Source: Reticulascus tulasneorum (lineage: Eukaryota > Ascomycota > Sordariomycetes > Glomerellales > Reticulascaceae). From it: a DNA stretch of 64,000 bases. The notes under the pieces are model-generated. The model saw only the letters and a list, made by a program, of their open reading frames with translations, ran no database searches and had not been told where the DNA came from. Positions 10,893-22,000 of this stretch are shown one piece after another. The stretch is taken from NCBI GenBank assembly GCA_001557505.1, contig LSAX01000003.1:1798001-1862000 (forward strand). The letters run 5' to 3'. The translations under genes and the position numbers were made by a program. How positions within the stretch are numbered: position 1 is the first letter of the stretch; every line of letters begins with the position of its first letter.

Positions 10893-11526
10893 ATGCAGCT
10901 CTGGCAAGTGAAAGCGAGACAAGAGAAGGCGCTGGCTCAGGAGAAAGCAGCCAAGGCACACGCTAAGGGCCACACCGCGTCTCCGATCCATGTCGTCGTC
11001 TGCGACCAGGCCGAACAGCTCAGCAAGAGCTTCGTCGAAGCACTGAAGCCGGAATATGAGAGTACGCACCTAGTACCTCCATTCAACCTTTTCCCCGATG
11101 AGCTGTCACTAACACACAGCCGCAGTCAAATACATCCAATCCTCTACGGCAGCCAGCACCGCGCTCCCCGCTCTCCTGGCCGGCAAGCCCCCGCCATCAG
11201 ACCCCGAAGCTACCAGCAGTAGCCGGCTCTCCAGCTTGCTCGAGGGCGCCAAACCGGTCAAGGTGCCGCAGGCCATCGTCCTCGGCGAGGCTTTCGACGA
11301 AGCCCATTTCCTAGAACTGCGTTCGGCGGCGGAGAAGGTGGGCGGCGCCCGGACGGTGCCGTGGCTGAGGTTCGATGCCAGCAAGGGCCAGCCGGGGGCG
11401 GCGTCGAGCCAGGAGGCGGGGCCGGGTCCTGGGGACGAGAACGCGGCGAGCGTCAAGGAGGTGTTGGATCGGCTGAAGGCGGAGGGGAAGTTGGATGGGG
11501 GTTATGGAGGGGTTGAATGGTATTGA
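10893..11526 (+). CDS. Conserved-looking fungal protein, unknown function
   Basis: Two exons (10893-11061 and 11126-11526) flank a 64-nt intron with donor GTACGC and acceptor CCGCAG. The product is 189 aa. The N-terminal part is a Lys/Ala/Gln-rich helix (QEKALAQEKAAKAHAKG). A beta-alpha-beta-like core follows: PIHVVVCDQAEQLSKSFVEA, then IKYIQSSTAAS across the splice junction, then VPQAIVLGEAFDEAHF. The C-terminus is VKEVLDRLKAEGKLDGGYGG. The VVVCD and AIVLG strands followed by helices suggest a Rossmann-like fold. No signal peptide or membrane segment is seen. The start is uncertain: the chosen ATG precedes the basic helix, and an in-frame ATG exists at 10815. I do not recognise the family. 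Confidence 0.7.
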
Positions 11527-11759
11527 TCGCCAGAATGGGGAACTGGGATTTATGGGGCTTCTGGGGCATACAATGCCGTCTATTATAGCGATATCTACAG
11601 CGTGCTTTCTTCTTAATCGGCGCATCCATCTCAACCTCAATCCCCATTACTAATACGCTTCATTGACTCGACGGGATTGTGTGCTATATGCCCAACATCC
11701 AACCTCATCCTCTTCGCGGCTCAATCCCGAAGCGAGAATAAATACCACACTCTCCATCA

Positions 11760-13130
11760 TGGCAATTGCAGTAAGACTACCTCCCTGCACTCTATCAGAC
11801 CGCCAGGCTCATCATATCTTTGCAGGCGGTGGGACAGATCTGTTCAACGTCGTCCCTATCACACAATCTCGAGCAATGCGTACGCCTGATAAGCAAAGCC
11901 GCAGTCGGCGGTGCTAAAGTATGAATATTTCCTTGACGCATCCCCCGGTTCTCTCATTTTCTCCTGTATGAGACTCGTATTCCAGAGCATTGCTGGGAAA
12001 AGAAGTTTGTCTGGGCTCGAGAGTTCCCGCTATCAAGTGATTCGGCCTGCGTCCAAGGGCTTTGCGGTTGCTATCGTAGCAAGCTCGAGTGGGAGGGTAG
12101 CTATGCCCAGGCTCTGACGACAAGCATGGATGAAATCCCTTTAAACAAGGGCAAGAACCTCTTGCTTTCCGAAGAGATAGCTCACACCTCCAGGTCCTCT
12201 TCCTCCCCGAAGCCTCAGACTACATAGCCTCCTCCCCGCAAGAGTCCCTCGCCCTCGCGAAGCCCCAATCATCGTCCCCTTTCGTCCTCGGCATCCAAGC
12301 CGCGGCGAAGAAGCACGCCCTCGCCGTCAACGTCGGCATCCACGTCCCCGTCCCCGTCACGGTCCCGGCCAAGGACGCCGTCGATCCGCAGGCGGCAGAT
12401 CCCGACGCGCCGACACCGACGACCAAGCTCCTAAACCGCAGCCTGTGGGTCGACGCGGACGGGAGCATCAACGGGCCGGCCACGTACGACAAGCTGCACC
12501 TTTTCGACTACGGCTCCCTGCGCGAGAGCAAGTCCGTCCAGGCGGGCACGGCGTTCACGGCCCCCTTCGAGACGCCCGTCGGCCGGGTGGGGAGCCTCAT
12601 CTGCTTCGACCTGCGCTTCGCCGAGCCGGGTTTGGCACTCGCGCAGCCCGGCCCGAAGAGCAGGTTCGCCGCCGCGCCGGCCCAGATCCTCACGTACCCT
12701 TCTGCGTTCACGGTCCGCACGGGACAGGCGCACTGGGAGGTCCTCCTCCGCGCAAGGGCCATCGAGACGCAGAGCTGGGTGGTCGCGGCCGCCCAGGTGG
12801 GCAAGCACAACGCCAAGAGGAGCAGCTACGGACACAGCATGGTGGTCGACCCGTGGGGACGGGTCAAGCTTGACATGGGTGGGGTGGACGAGGATGGGAA
12901 TGCCGTGGATGGCGCCGAGGGTGCCATTGGGTTTGTAGAGGTCGATTTGGGCGAGTGGGAGCGCGTGCGGGAGGGGATGCCGCTCGCTAGGCGCACGTAA
13001 GTTCCTCTTCTTTCCTTTTGGGTTTTGGTTTGTTGGTTTGCTGGCCCGTGAACACCGCATGAGGGTTTTGCAGACTGCACCCAGGACCGTGGCTGATCAG
13101 TAAACCAGGGACGTGTATCCTGAAATATGA
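11760..13130 (+). CDS. Nit-family carbon-nitrogen hydrolase (omega-amidase / deaminated glutathione amidase type)
   Basis: Four exons: 11760-11771 (only four codons, MAIA), 11826-11918, 12194-12996 and 13109-13130, joined to 309 aa ending TDVYPEI. Intron 2 is unusually long for this window (275 nt). The catalytic triad of the nitrilase superfamily is present: Glu41 in VLFLPEASDYIA, Lys135 in TYDKLHLFDYG and Cys172 in GSLICFDLRFAEP. Those contexts match the eukaryotic Nit1/Nit2 branch, which hydrolyses amides such as deaminated glutathione or alpha-ketoglutaramate, rather than true nitrilases. The protein has no obvious targeting peptide, so it is probably cytosolic. The exact substrate cannot be told from sequence. 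Confidence 0.9.
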
Positions 13131-13670
13131 CAGCTCTGCGTGGTCACATCTTGGCACCTCAGCCACGGAGTGATGGAACGTCGTCACCACAACGAAAACG
13201 AATCTGGACACCGAAAGCACTCACGAAGGACTTACCTGTCCCGTCTGGGACTCGAAGGAAAAGACCCGGTGTGTTTGCACGGGAAGCGAGCAGTGACTCG
13301 ACGGCTAGCAGCATTTGTAGATGGCACCGGGACTTTCAGCCTCACTCGTGATATTTTGAAATCCATTATCTATATATAGACTGGTAAAACTTTTTCTCCT
13401 ACCATGACGCTCCTTGACCATCGGGAGATCAAGCCCCATCACCATGTCTCTGGCGAGATTCAAATTACCGAACCACGATATCCTGTAGACCACTCGAAGG
13501 CGCTCAGTTCCCGACATCTCACTAGTAGGCAACTTGGCTATTGGCAATCTCCTCAACGACACCCCACCCGACGGCATTCCGCCGACGCGATCGACGGCTC
13601 ACCGACAAGGTCAAGAAACCCGCCGCTAATCCCCCCCTGCTCAGAGCCTCCCAACAAAACCACTGCTACA

Positions 13671-13682
13671 TACTACGTAGTA
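13671..13682. promoter_or_regulatory. Perfect 12-bp palindrome TACTACGTAGTA, copy 1
   Basis: An exact inverted repeat, followed immediately by a second CGTAGT. The identical 12-mer recurs at 15277-15288. The function is unknown; a dimeric transcription-factor site is possible. Confidence 0.4.
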
Positions 13683-15276
13683 CGTAGTCAAGTAGTGCAG
13701 ATTACCGGCTGCCTCTCCCTCCCCGAGCCAACAGCTGGGATCCACAACTTGTCTTCCATCGCAGGCCCCCCAGCTCGCGAACCAGACAGACAGACGACGG
13801 CTCCAATCCCAATGGTCGAACCGGCCCCGTCACGACCCCGTATACCCCCAGCCATGGAAAAAAAAAAAGCGTGCTCGCCATGTCCAGGGCGGGTCAGGGT
13901 CCAGTGACGCGCCGCCGCCCTTCGCCAAATTCTCCCAGGACCCATTCCTGCGGGAAATTAGTCTCACCTCATAGAATTCCCCGGCGTTGGGCCTTTGGGG
14001 GTGGAAGCGAGAGAAGAAAGGGTGGGGGTACGAAGTAAAGAAGGGGGGGGCATAGCCCGTGTTAGTGGGAGGCGTCAGTTTGGCAGTTTCCTTTTCCGGG
14101 GTGCGCGAGATTCTCAAAATAAAAAAGAAAGGAAAGTCTCTACTAATCCGTAATTCACACGGGAGAAACGCCAGATGAAACGTCCATGGGCAACAAGCTC
14201 CTTGAGGGCATGGGTGTTTTTGTTAGATTTATTTCGCTCATACGTGTGTATCGCGCCGCGCGAACCCCCCTTCCAGTTTTGGGGTGGGGTGTATTGGTGG
14301 TGATGGGGGGGGGGGCGGCGTCGGCCTTCTTCTATTCTTTCGCGTTTGTTTTAGAAAAAAAAAGCTTCCAGAAACGCCACGAAACCGGAAATGCAAACGC
14401 GGGATGCAGGAACCCCAAAGACAGGAATCGAGAGAAGCCTCCCACCCCCCCCCCTGGTGAGTGATAATAAGTGAGAATGGGGCCCTGAGCAGGACTGCCT
14501 AATGAGGAAATTGAGTCCCAAAGCCTCCCCCCCCCACGCTGTCATCAAGTTTGGACTTTATCAGGGGTGCGAATTGTGCCAAAACTTCCTTGTGGAAACC
14601 CCCCTTTTTCTGTCCTGGCCCCGAGCCGCCCCCTATTTCCTCAAGGATGTTTTTTTTACATGGAACGTTCACAGATAGCAGATTCCCATTATGTAAATTC
14701 ACACAGGTAATACTTCAATTCACCCTCATGTTCTCTCTTGTTTCCTTCTTCTTTTCTTCTTTTCCCCCTGCCCAACTACATATCTTCCCTGCTGTGCCGT
14801 GCAATTTAGTCTTGAGATCGCTTTCGCCCCAGACAACACACTCACACATATCATCATTTCATCGTGCGCCAAGAGAATAAAGAGATAGAAGGGAGAAAAG
14901 AGAGACAGGAGTGGGGACCAGCCACCCCAAAACGCTTCCCTGCGCTTTGCCCTGCGCTGCACACTGCAGAGCAAATCGTTTTGCCACCACCCCCCCCTCC
15001 CCCCCTTCTTTTGAGCAGGAAGGCCCACCGCGGGCCAGTCCCGAATCCCAGCGTTTTGGTTCCCGGGTCCGGGTGCATTAGTCTCGTTCTTTGTCTTGCA
15101 ACCCCCCATGCCCCCTCCCACTCCCTCTCCTCCTTCTCCCTCTCCCCTCTGCAGACAGACAGCTCCCTATTGTTCGCCTCTGTGGTTGCGTATACCTCGT
15201 CTGCCTCCCGGTCGCCCCCTGATGGGAAGTCCAGGTTAAACCAAGGTACCCAATGCGACGCGACACAAACTCGTCA

Positions 15277-15288
15277 TACTACGTAGTA
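15277..15288. promoter_or_regulatory. Perfect 12-bp palindrome TACTACGTAGTA, copy 2
   Basis: Identical to the site at 13671-13682 and adjacent to a GAT/TGA microsatellite. Related half sites (CACGTAGTA, CCTACGTAGG, GTAGTACGTAG) occur at about 20163, 29646 and 45890. Confidence 0.4.
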
Positions 15289-15291
15289 CAG

Positions 15292-15326
<35 letters not shown>

Positions 15327-15341
15327 CTGATGATGATGATG
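15292..15341. repeat. (TGA)n microsatellite
   Basis: An uninterrupted trinucleotide run from 15292 to about 15326, one CTGA interruption, then four more GAT units. Confidence 0.9.
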
Positions 15342-15947
15342 CTGGTGCAGCACCGTCTGCCTTCTTCTCTCCATTTCGAGCGACCGCAAGCCAACGTCAT
15401 GAACACATTCGTCTCCTCCCACCATAGCACACCTCCGTCTGCCAAAGGAGGTCTGCGAGGCAAAGCAGACGCATGCCATTTCCCTCGCAGTGTGCCATGC
15501 CACAGGGGCAGGGCAGAGCACGGCGAATCAAAGCCGGCCCTGCTGCGGCGGGAAATGATGAGGTCAGCAGGGTGAGGCTGAGATCGTGGCCCTATGCACT
15601 TTCTGTAGTCATCTCTTTCTTTTTCATTCAGCCCGGAGTAAATTCCTATCGCCAGAGCCGGTGCTTGCTTTTTTGGCCGTATCAGCGACAAACCCTCCGC
15701 CTACATGATTAGTGTAGAGACACAGTGCCTAGATTTGGTCCGTCCCTTGTTTGTGAACCCCCCCCCCTCCCCATGATGGTCAGATCGGCGATGCTAGTCC
15801 GTCACAATGACATATTTGGGCGTCGCGGATCTGAGGAACGAAAACTCTATTGTGGAAGTTACTTGTCGGGAATCCCATCCGCCTGCCTCCCGCCCCTTGC
15901 TTCACACGGGCTGCAGCCATTGCTGTCTTCGAGCCACAACGACTCAT

Positions 15948-16023
15948 GCACACACTCACATGTAGACACACATACGCACGCACACACGCACGCACGCACA
16001 CACATACACATACACATACACAC
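15948..16023. repeat. Imperfect (CA)n tract
   Basis: Alternating CA/CG/TA dinucleotides over about 75 bp (ACACACGCACGCACGC-like, then repeated ACATAC). Confidence 0.85.
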
Positions 16024-18238
16024 TGCCTCGATCGTCCCCCCGGATCATCTGAGTCAATGCGAGATAGAGTTTTGCACGATTCAATAAGGCGCGGTCTGGG
16101 CATGGTGGTGCAGCAAACGAAAAAAAAGTAATCATTGAACCTATCGTGCTCGGCGCTGTGTAGCTATCGTGCTCTTGTGGGTAGAGGTACTATACAGTCT
16201 AAATAATAAAAGGTCAAATCCGGGGGGGTATCTTCTATCAATTCCCGAGTCCAGCCCAGCCGCCCATCTTGGCCAGGACGGTCATCGTCGACTGGTCCGT
16301 ATGTAGCGTCGGGCACCGTCCTTCAGGCATTGAGTGTACAACAAGTAGAAAACAGACAGGACTAGAGGGTGTGCGAGAAAATCCACCGCGGTACACAACA
16401 CTGACAATACATTCCGCCGACATGTCTTGCTTGTCTCTTGCTCACGCCCCCGCGAAGGGGCGGACGCAAAAAGAGCGAAGCAACGGGAAAGGAGGGGAAG
16501 ACAAGAGATAAGAAAAAAAGGAAAAGCAAAATCCCAAGTCTATATGCAAAACAATTCTTTTTCCCAAACCCAGTAGCCCTGTTTTTTGTAACCCTTGCCA
16601 AATTCCCCAAGTACAAAGTTTGCCCAGATCTCGCACACGTTTCTTTTGTTCCAATTACCAATACCCAGAAGAAAAAGGAAAAACAAGGAAAAATAGATGG
16701 GAAGATAGATGGCACCACCGCCGTGTGATAGTGGCGTCTGGAACGTTGCTCTGTTGGTGCCTAACCCATCATTCTGTCGCAAGTTGCTTGGGGCTGCTGG
16801 TCCTGGCAAATTGGTTGGTTGCAGCTTCAATCTCGAGCGAGACGTCGAGGCCCAGATGCGAAATGTGAGAACTGACACGTAACCGAAAGTCGTCCAAAAA
16901 GGAAATCCCACAAGGTTGGTCCCCGTCTATGTTGTAACGCCATGCAGAGAAAGAGAGAAGACTGAAAATTCTCCCGCAAATGCCACATCATGAAAACCGT
17001 TCCATTATTCCCATTCAGCTTGCTGCTGGGAAGCAAGTTGTGGCGACGAGCCGAGATGTTTATAGTTTCTTCGACAGGAATGCGTATTAAAAGTTTTTAT
17101 GGGAATGCAAGATCGACCGAAGATGTTGTACAGGCATGTAGTGTAGGCCGAGACCCGTCAAGTTGATTAAACCGGGTCGTGAATTGTGAAATGTTGCGCA
17201 TGTCCGTGGGAGACGGTTCGAAGCATGCTAGGACCCGCGGACCATTTCGTACGAGTTGCGATTTTCGTTCGGTAATGGCGTGGCAGCTGGCGGGCTGCAT
17301 TCGTACGGGCGCGTTGTCGTGCTCGTTACACGCGGAAAGCGGGAGTTCACGAGAGCCAAGGACGACTGCATTATCGCGGCTTTGGACGCGGTGGAGGCTT
17401 CGGTACACCAGTTGTGTCGTAAGCACCACGGCCCATGTTGGAAAAACTAGAGATCCCTCTGACAATCATCTTGCTAGATTTGCGAAGAGGGTGTTGGCGT
17501 TGGGAATTCTATAAGAAAGAGAAATACGTTGTCAGCCATGGTCCCGAAGATCCGAGGGGCGGGCCCCGAGTGGGTTATATAGAAGTGGCTAGGACAAAAA
17601 GGAGGAAATTGGACTTGGGTGGAAGGCAGCAACGATCATGACATGACATGACATGGGGAGGCAAAGCATCGGTAATGTGATGCTTGCTGCATCTCTGACT
17701 CACAATTTTGAACCGTCCGTCGTAGCACGACGTATGAAGGGAGCTCCTGAAAAATGGGCGAAGACGGGATGCGGAAGCGGATTGGTGAGAAGATGGGGGC
17801 GATGAACTGCAGGGAAGCCTTGTATTTTTAATTCTGGCCGAATACAGCTTCGGATTTTGTCGCAGCGAGGAAAAGAGGCAGCTGAGGCGAAGTGGGCGAA
17901 GGGCGAATTTATCGACACCGTTGCATGCGAAGCTGAGCGGAGCGATACTTTTGTTGCCGACTGGGTAAATTTCCCCTTTGCGAGAGAGGAAATATTGCAG
18001 GGTCGGGTTGCGCAGGTCTCGGAAGCTCCTTTGAGGTTGCAGAGCAGCCAATGTATGATATATCTGAGATGTAATGATCGGGACAAAAAAGTCTTGGATT
18101 AATGGGACTTTGTCTTTTCTGGATCTTTGTCGTATTTGCCTTCCCGTGGGTGCTTCCTGGTGGGTTCGGGAGGTTTCGTAGTTATGTCAGGTACGCCTGC
18201 AGGTCGCACACTTTGAGGGCGGATCGCTTAACACAAAG

Positions 18239-18261
18239 GGGGTGGTGGTGGTGGTGGTGGT
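18239..18261. repeat. (GGT)n microsatellite
   Basis: About seven GGT units in a row. Confidence 0.85.
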
Positions 18262-18935
18262 GCGCTGGGTCGCTGGATTTGGAGTAAGTAGGCAGAACAG
18301 TTGGGCGTGCGTCTGCGATGCGGTGGGGTTCTTTCTGTCTGTCGGTTCTGGGACTTGGACGACAGATGGAGAACAAAAAAAAACAGTAGCTGCAGGCAGG
18401 GGGCCAGATGTGTAGAAGACGAGAAGAAGTCTTTTGCGCGTCGACGACGACAGCAACCAGCTTTTGAGGTAAGGAAGGGAGAGGGTGAGCAAAGAGAAGG
18501 AAGGAAGAAAAAAAAAAAGTTGAAAGGAATGTGGTGCGAGAGTAGGAGGGAAAGGGAAATTATAATAAGATCTCTTGCCCAGTACCTACGGATGGGAAAT
18601 TTCACTAAGAAGAAACGTCTGGGGGCCCGGAGGAAGGGGGCCTTGTCCCTTTTCTGAACAAGGGAACGAGGAAAAAAAAAATTTAAGTCAGGGAAATTTT
18701 AGGTGGGAAATAACCACCTAGGCAGGTAACTTCCCTGCACCTTTTTTTTTCCTTGGGGCCTTTCTTCCAGGCGTCAGGCTTCCAGGGACAGGAGCCTTGC
18801 ACGGCCCAGCAGCGGCGCTGATCCAGGTATGGAAGTACCTATCCCATCACCTGGAACGCCCCCTGTAATCACGGGAGTACATCCAATACCTCAAAGATAC
18901 ATGTCCGGGCCATGGAGGTTTCGGGCTGGATGGGG

Positions 18936-19018
18936 CACACACACACACACTCGCGCACACACTCTCACACACATCAGGACACACACCCACACACTGTGCT
19001 TAACCCCCCCCCCCCCCC
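18936..19018. repeat. Imperfect (CA)n tract followed by a 15-bp poly-C run
   Basis: CA-rich sequence from 18936 to about 18995, then C15 at 19004-19018. Long C runs are prone to length errors in sequencing. Confidence 0.85.
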
Positions 19019-22000
19019 GGCAAGTGTATACCTTACTAAGGTAGCCTAGTACACCTGGGGTTTTCCCAATCTGCGGTACCTGAAGTTACCAGCTGAAGGT
19101 CCCTTTTGCTTTCCAAGTCTTTTCCGGGTGGGGACTGACTCCAAACGGTCCACAGCAACCCTGCGATGCGCAGCCCATTCCCAACCTATGGAAAAGGGTA
19201 CCTACAGGGGTCCCGGACAGTGCAGGGAATGCTGATCCGAGGCGCATTCTACGTAAGTTGGTATGGATCCTCTTCTCCTCTGGCACTCTCTCCTTTGGGT
19301 CGCCCATGTCCCTCCCACAGACAGGCAAACATGGATGAGGGATGCGCGATGGGATGGAATAGAATAGGGTGGCCGCCCCCGGCGGGCGCTGTGTGGCCTT
19401 CCAGACGTGTTCCAAGTTTTCCATCTAAGTATATACATTCATCCATATGCCTTCTGTGCCTAGTACTAAATTAGTTAATGGCTACTAACGTACCCTACCT
19501 ACCTAACCACCATTCGTACATACATCGGTAGCCATGTATGTATGTTTTAACCTATGTAGGGTACGCATGCACGTACTAATTACTGAGTGGTCGATGGCCC
19601 ATTTGCGTTTTCATTTTCTTTCTTTTGTCCGTGTCGCAAAACTGACGAGTCCCATCCAGTCGCCGTCGCCATTGTTCCGTCACCATCGCCTGCACCCTCA
19701 GAGGCTATTGGCGGCGCAGTGCACGTTTGAAAACCATTAGTTTACTACCGTACTTGGTTGCTGCAAGCGACTGTTATTGACATTCGCTGCTTCGTCTCCG
19801 ACCTTGTAGCTGCGACTACGACAGTTAGCTCATGAATTCGTTTGCGCCGCCCCTTATTCCGTCCCTCCATCCCAAAAAAAAAAAAAATCTTTCTAAATGG
19901 GGATGTCGTGGTGTAATCCCAAGGCTACATACGAAGCGGTACTTACAAAGATCTCCCGTCATAACTCATTCTGGCGTGCTCCATCATCACGGGGGCCGGC
20001 GGGACAGCTAGGGGAACACGGAAGGAATCCACGATACATGCCTACATAATCCACCAAAGCTTGCTAAGTTAAGATTTGGGGATGCACGACCTGCTGCTCG
20101 GGATCCCCTCCGCAAACTATGTGATGAACTTGACAGCACTGCAAGGGCATGCATGGCCTACCACGTAGTACACTGCAAACATACATCCCCCCGACAGAAA
20201 ATGATGTGTTGCCTCAAGTTCAAGCGATGTATCCGTAAATACCTGATGACTGAATAATGCCCGAAGCTCCATCTTTTTCCTTCGGCCTGAACGGCGCCTA
20301 CATGGTTAGCTTGCTGCCTTGTTTGGAGAAAGGGAGGTGGGAGGCACGTCAAACTCCATCGCTGTCTCTCACCTTGCTTTGTACCCAAAGTACATGCCCG
20401 TACCTTCCGTCGTAATGTACCCTCTCACCTTGCTTATCTCACCCATTCTCACCACCTACCTACACTACTACTAATACATCCAGTATGCGCGAGCACTTGT
20501 CATCATCCCTTGCCTGGCATTCCTTTTTCCCCGGCGCCATTTTCCTTTTCTTTCCAAGTCTGTCGGTCACTAGAATCGTCGGATTTTGCAAACTTTTCCA
20601 AACCTCGATCCTGGATCCCGTGCCGAGAGGGACCACCAGGGGGGTTCAGGGATGTCCTCTGCGGCGTGCCTCAAATGAGAGGATACCGCCAGACAAACAC
20701 GAGGCCACGACAATTCCCATACTGCCTGTGCCCTGTTGGACAAGGCGAGTCGAAACCACAGGCCGGGCAATTATTGGAAAAGGCGCGGAATACCAAGCTC
20801 ATGCTACAGCACTTCGCCTTCCTTTGCCGCTGCCGGGTCGTCATGTGCGACCAATCCAGTTCCACCCGTGCCATGAGCCACTGCATCTGATATTTTATTC
20901 CTGGGCTGCGCCGATGCCTGGAATTGATAGTAGCTGCTGTGTTTGGTCCACGTTTCCGTCCCTTGGATGCAGCTATTTTCGCACTGGCTGCAACCTGCAA
21001 CCAGTCTTGGTCTTGCTCCTATCCATGAGGCTTGTCCCAGATCGGTGGTTCCGCACCTGGTGCAGTCCCTGTCAGACGTCGATGCCTTTCGTGGCTAGCT
21101 TGATGCAATCAGGCAAAAAAAGAAACACGGTCCTGGCCGATGTCGAAATGGCGCCAAATATACCACGTAGACGATATTCAAATCCCCCTCGACGGTGATT
21201 GAAAACTCGGCACATGGCGATAGTGTCGTCACTCAGCACCACGCCAGGTTTCCTTCGTATTTGATATTAGTCGCCGGCCGGAACGGTATCCTGATCGGCC
21301 CAGTCTTTTCCAACATGACGGCCGCCTTGGACGTGAGCGCATGCTGGCATGCCGGCATGCCGAGGAGTGAAACTACGTGCCAGAAACAGATGCAATGCAT
21401 GTCTGACCGGCGCTTTTACAGTGGGTGCCAGATAACTAGCACATAACTACTTGCGACAGTCTTCTCTCCCTATCGTTGTCATTTCAATCTCTTGGCTGTG
21501 TTTTTAAATGTAATACAGCCACTGGCCACTCGAACCTACTGAGAGGCTCGGAGAGACATGCAAATGTGATGTATGACTGACGAGTATGATGAGTCAAGAA
21601 TTCCGACAACGATGCTCGGAAATCTATAGCTTCTCCGTCTGATGCCCCAATACTTCAGTGCGAAAAGACATTGGATTCTCGATGATCGCCTGTCACCAAG
21701 CCACATGCAGCTGCAAAGGTGATCAGTAGAAGTTTCCGGGAATGCGCAAGCAGCAACGTGGCTTGCGTCCTAAATGCGCAAGTCCCATCCAGCTGTGTCC
21801 TCCTTCCAAGAAAATTAAAGGATTTTACGTGGGCCTGCTTATCGCTCAATCAAGCTCCTGATGATCCCCAGAGACAACGTGGGGTTCCCAAGGCGTGGGT
21901 GGTGATGACGACAATGGTGTCGCGCCGTGGGTGACCCCCAAGTTCTTGGTGTTCGCAGAATGCCGGACTTCGAAGGCGAGCAGGTCGAATCCCAGGGCTG

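Noticed and set aside
13404..13907. 167-aa open frame after the amidase gene
   Set aside because: Pro/Ser/Arg-rich, crosses a palindrome and a poly-A run; looks non-coding.
17210..17230. GGTTCGAAGC considered as a tRNA B-box
   Set aside because: No matching A-box at proper distance and no cloverleaf can be folded around it; other GTTCGA sites in the window also failed.
20485..21198. 237-aa open frame in the gene-free interval
   Set aside because: Composition rich in Pro/Arg/Cys/Ser with no domain or hydrophobic-core pattern, and no supporting splice structure.
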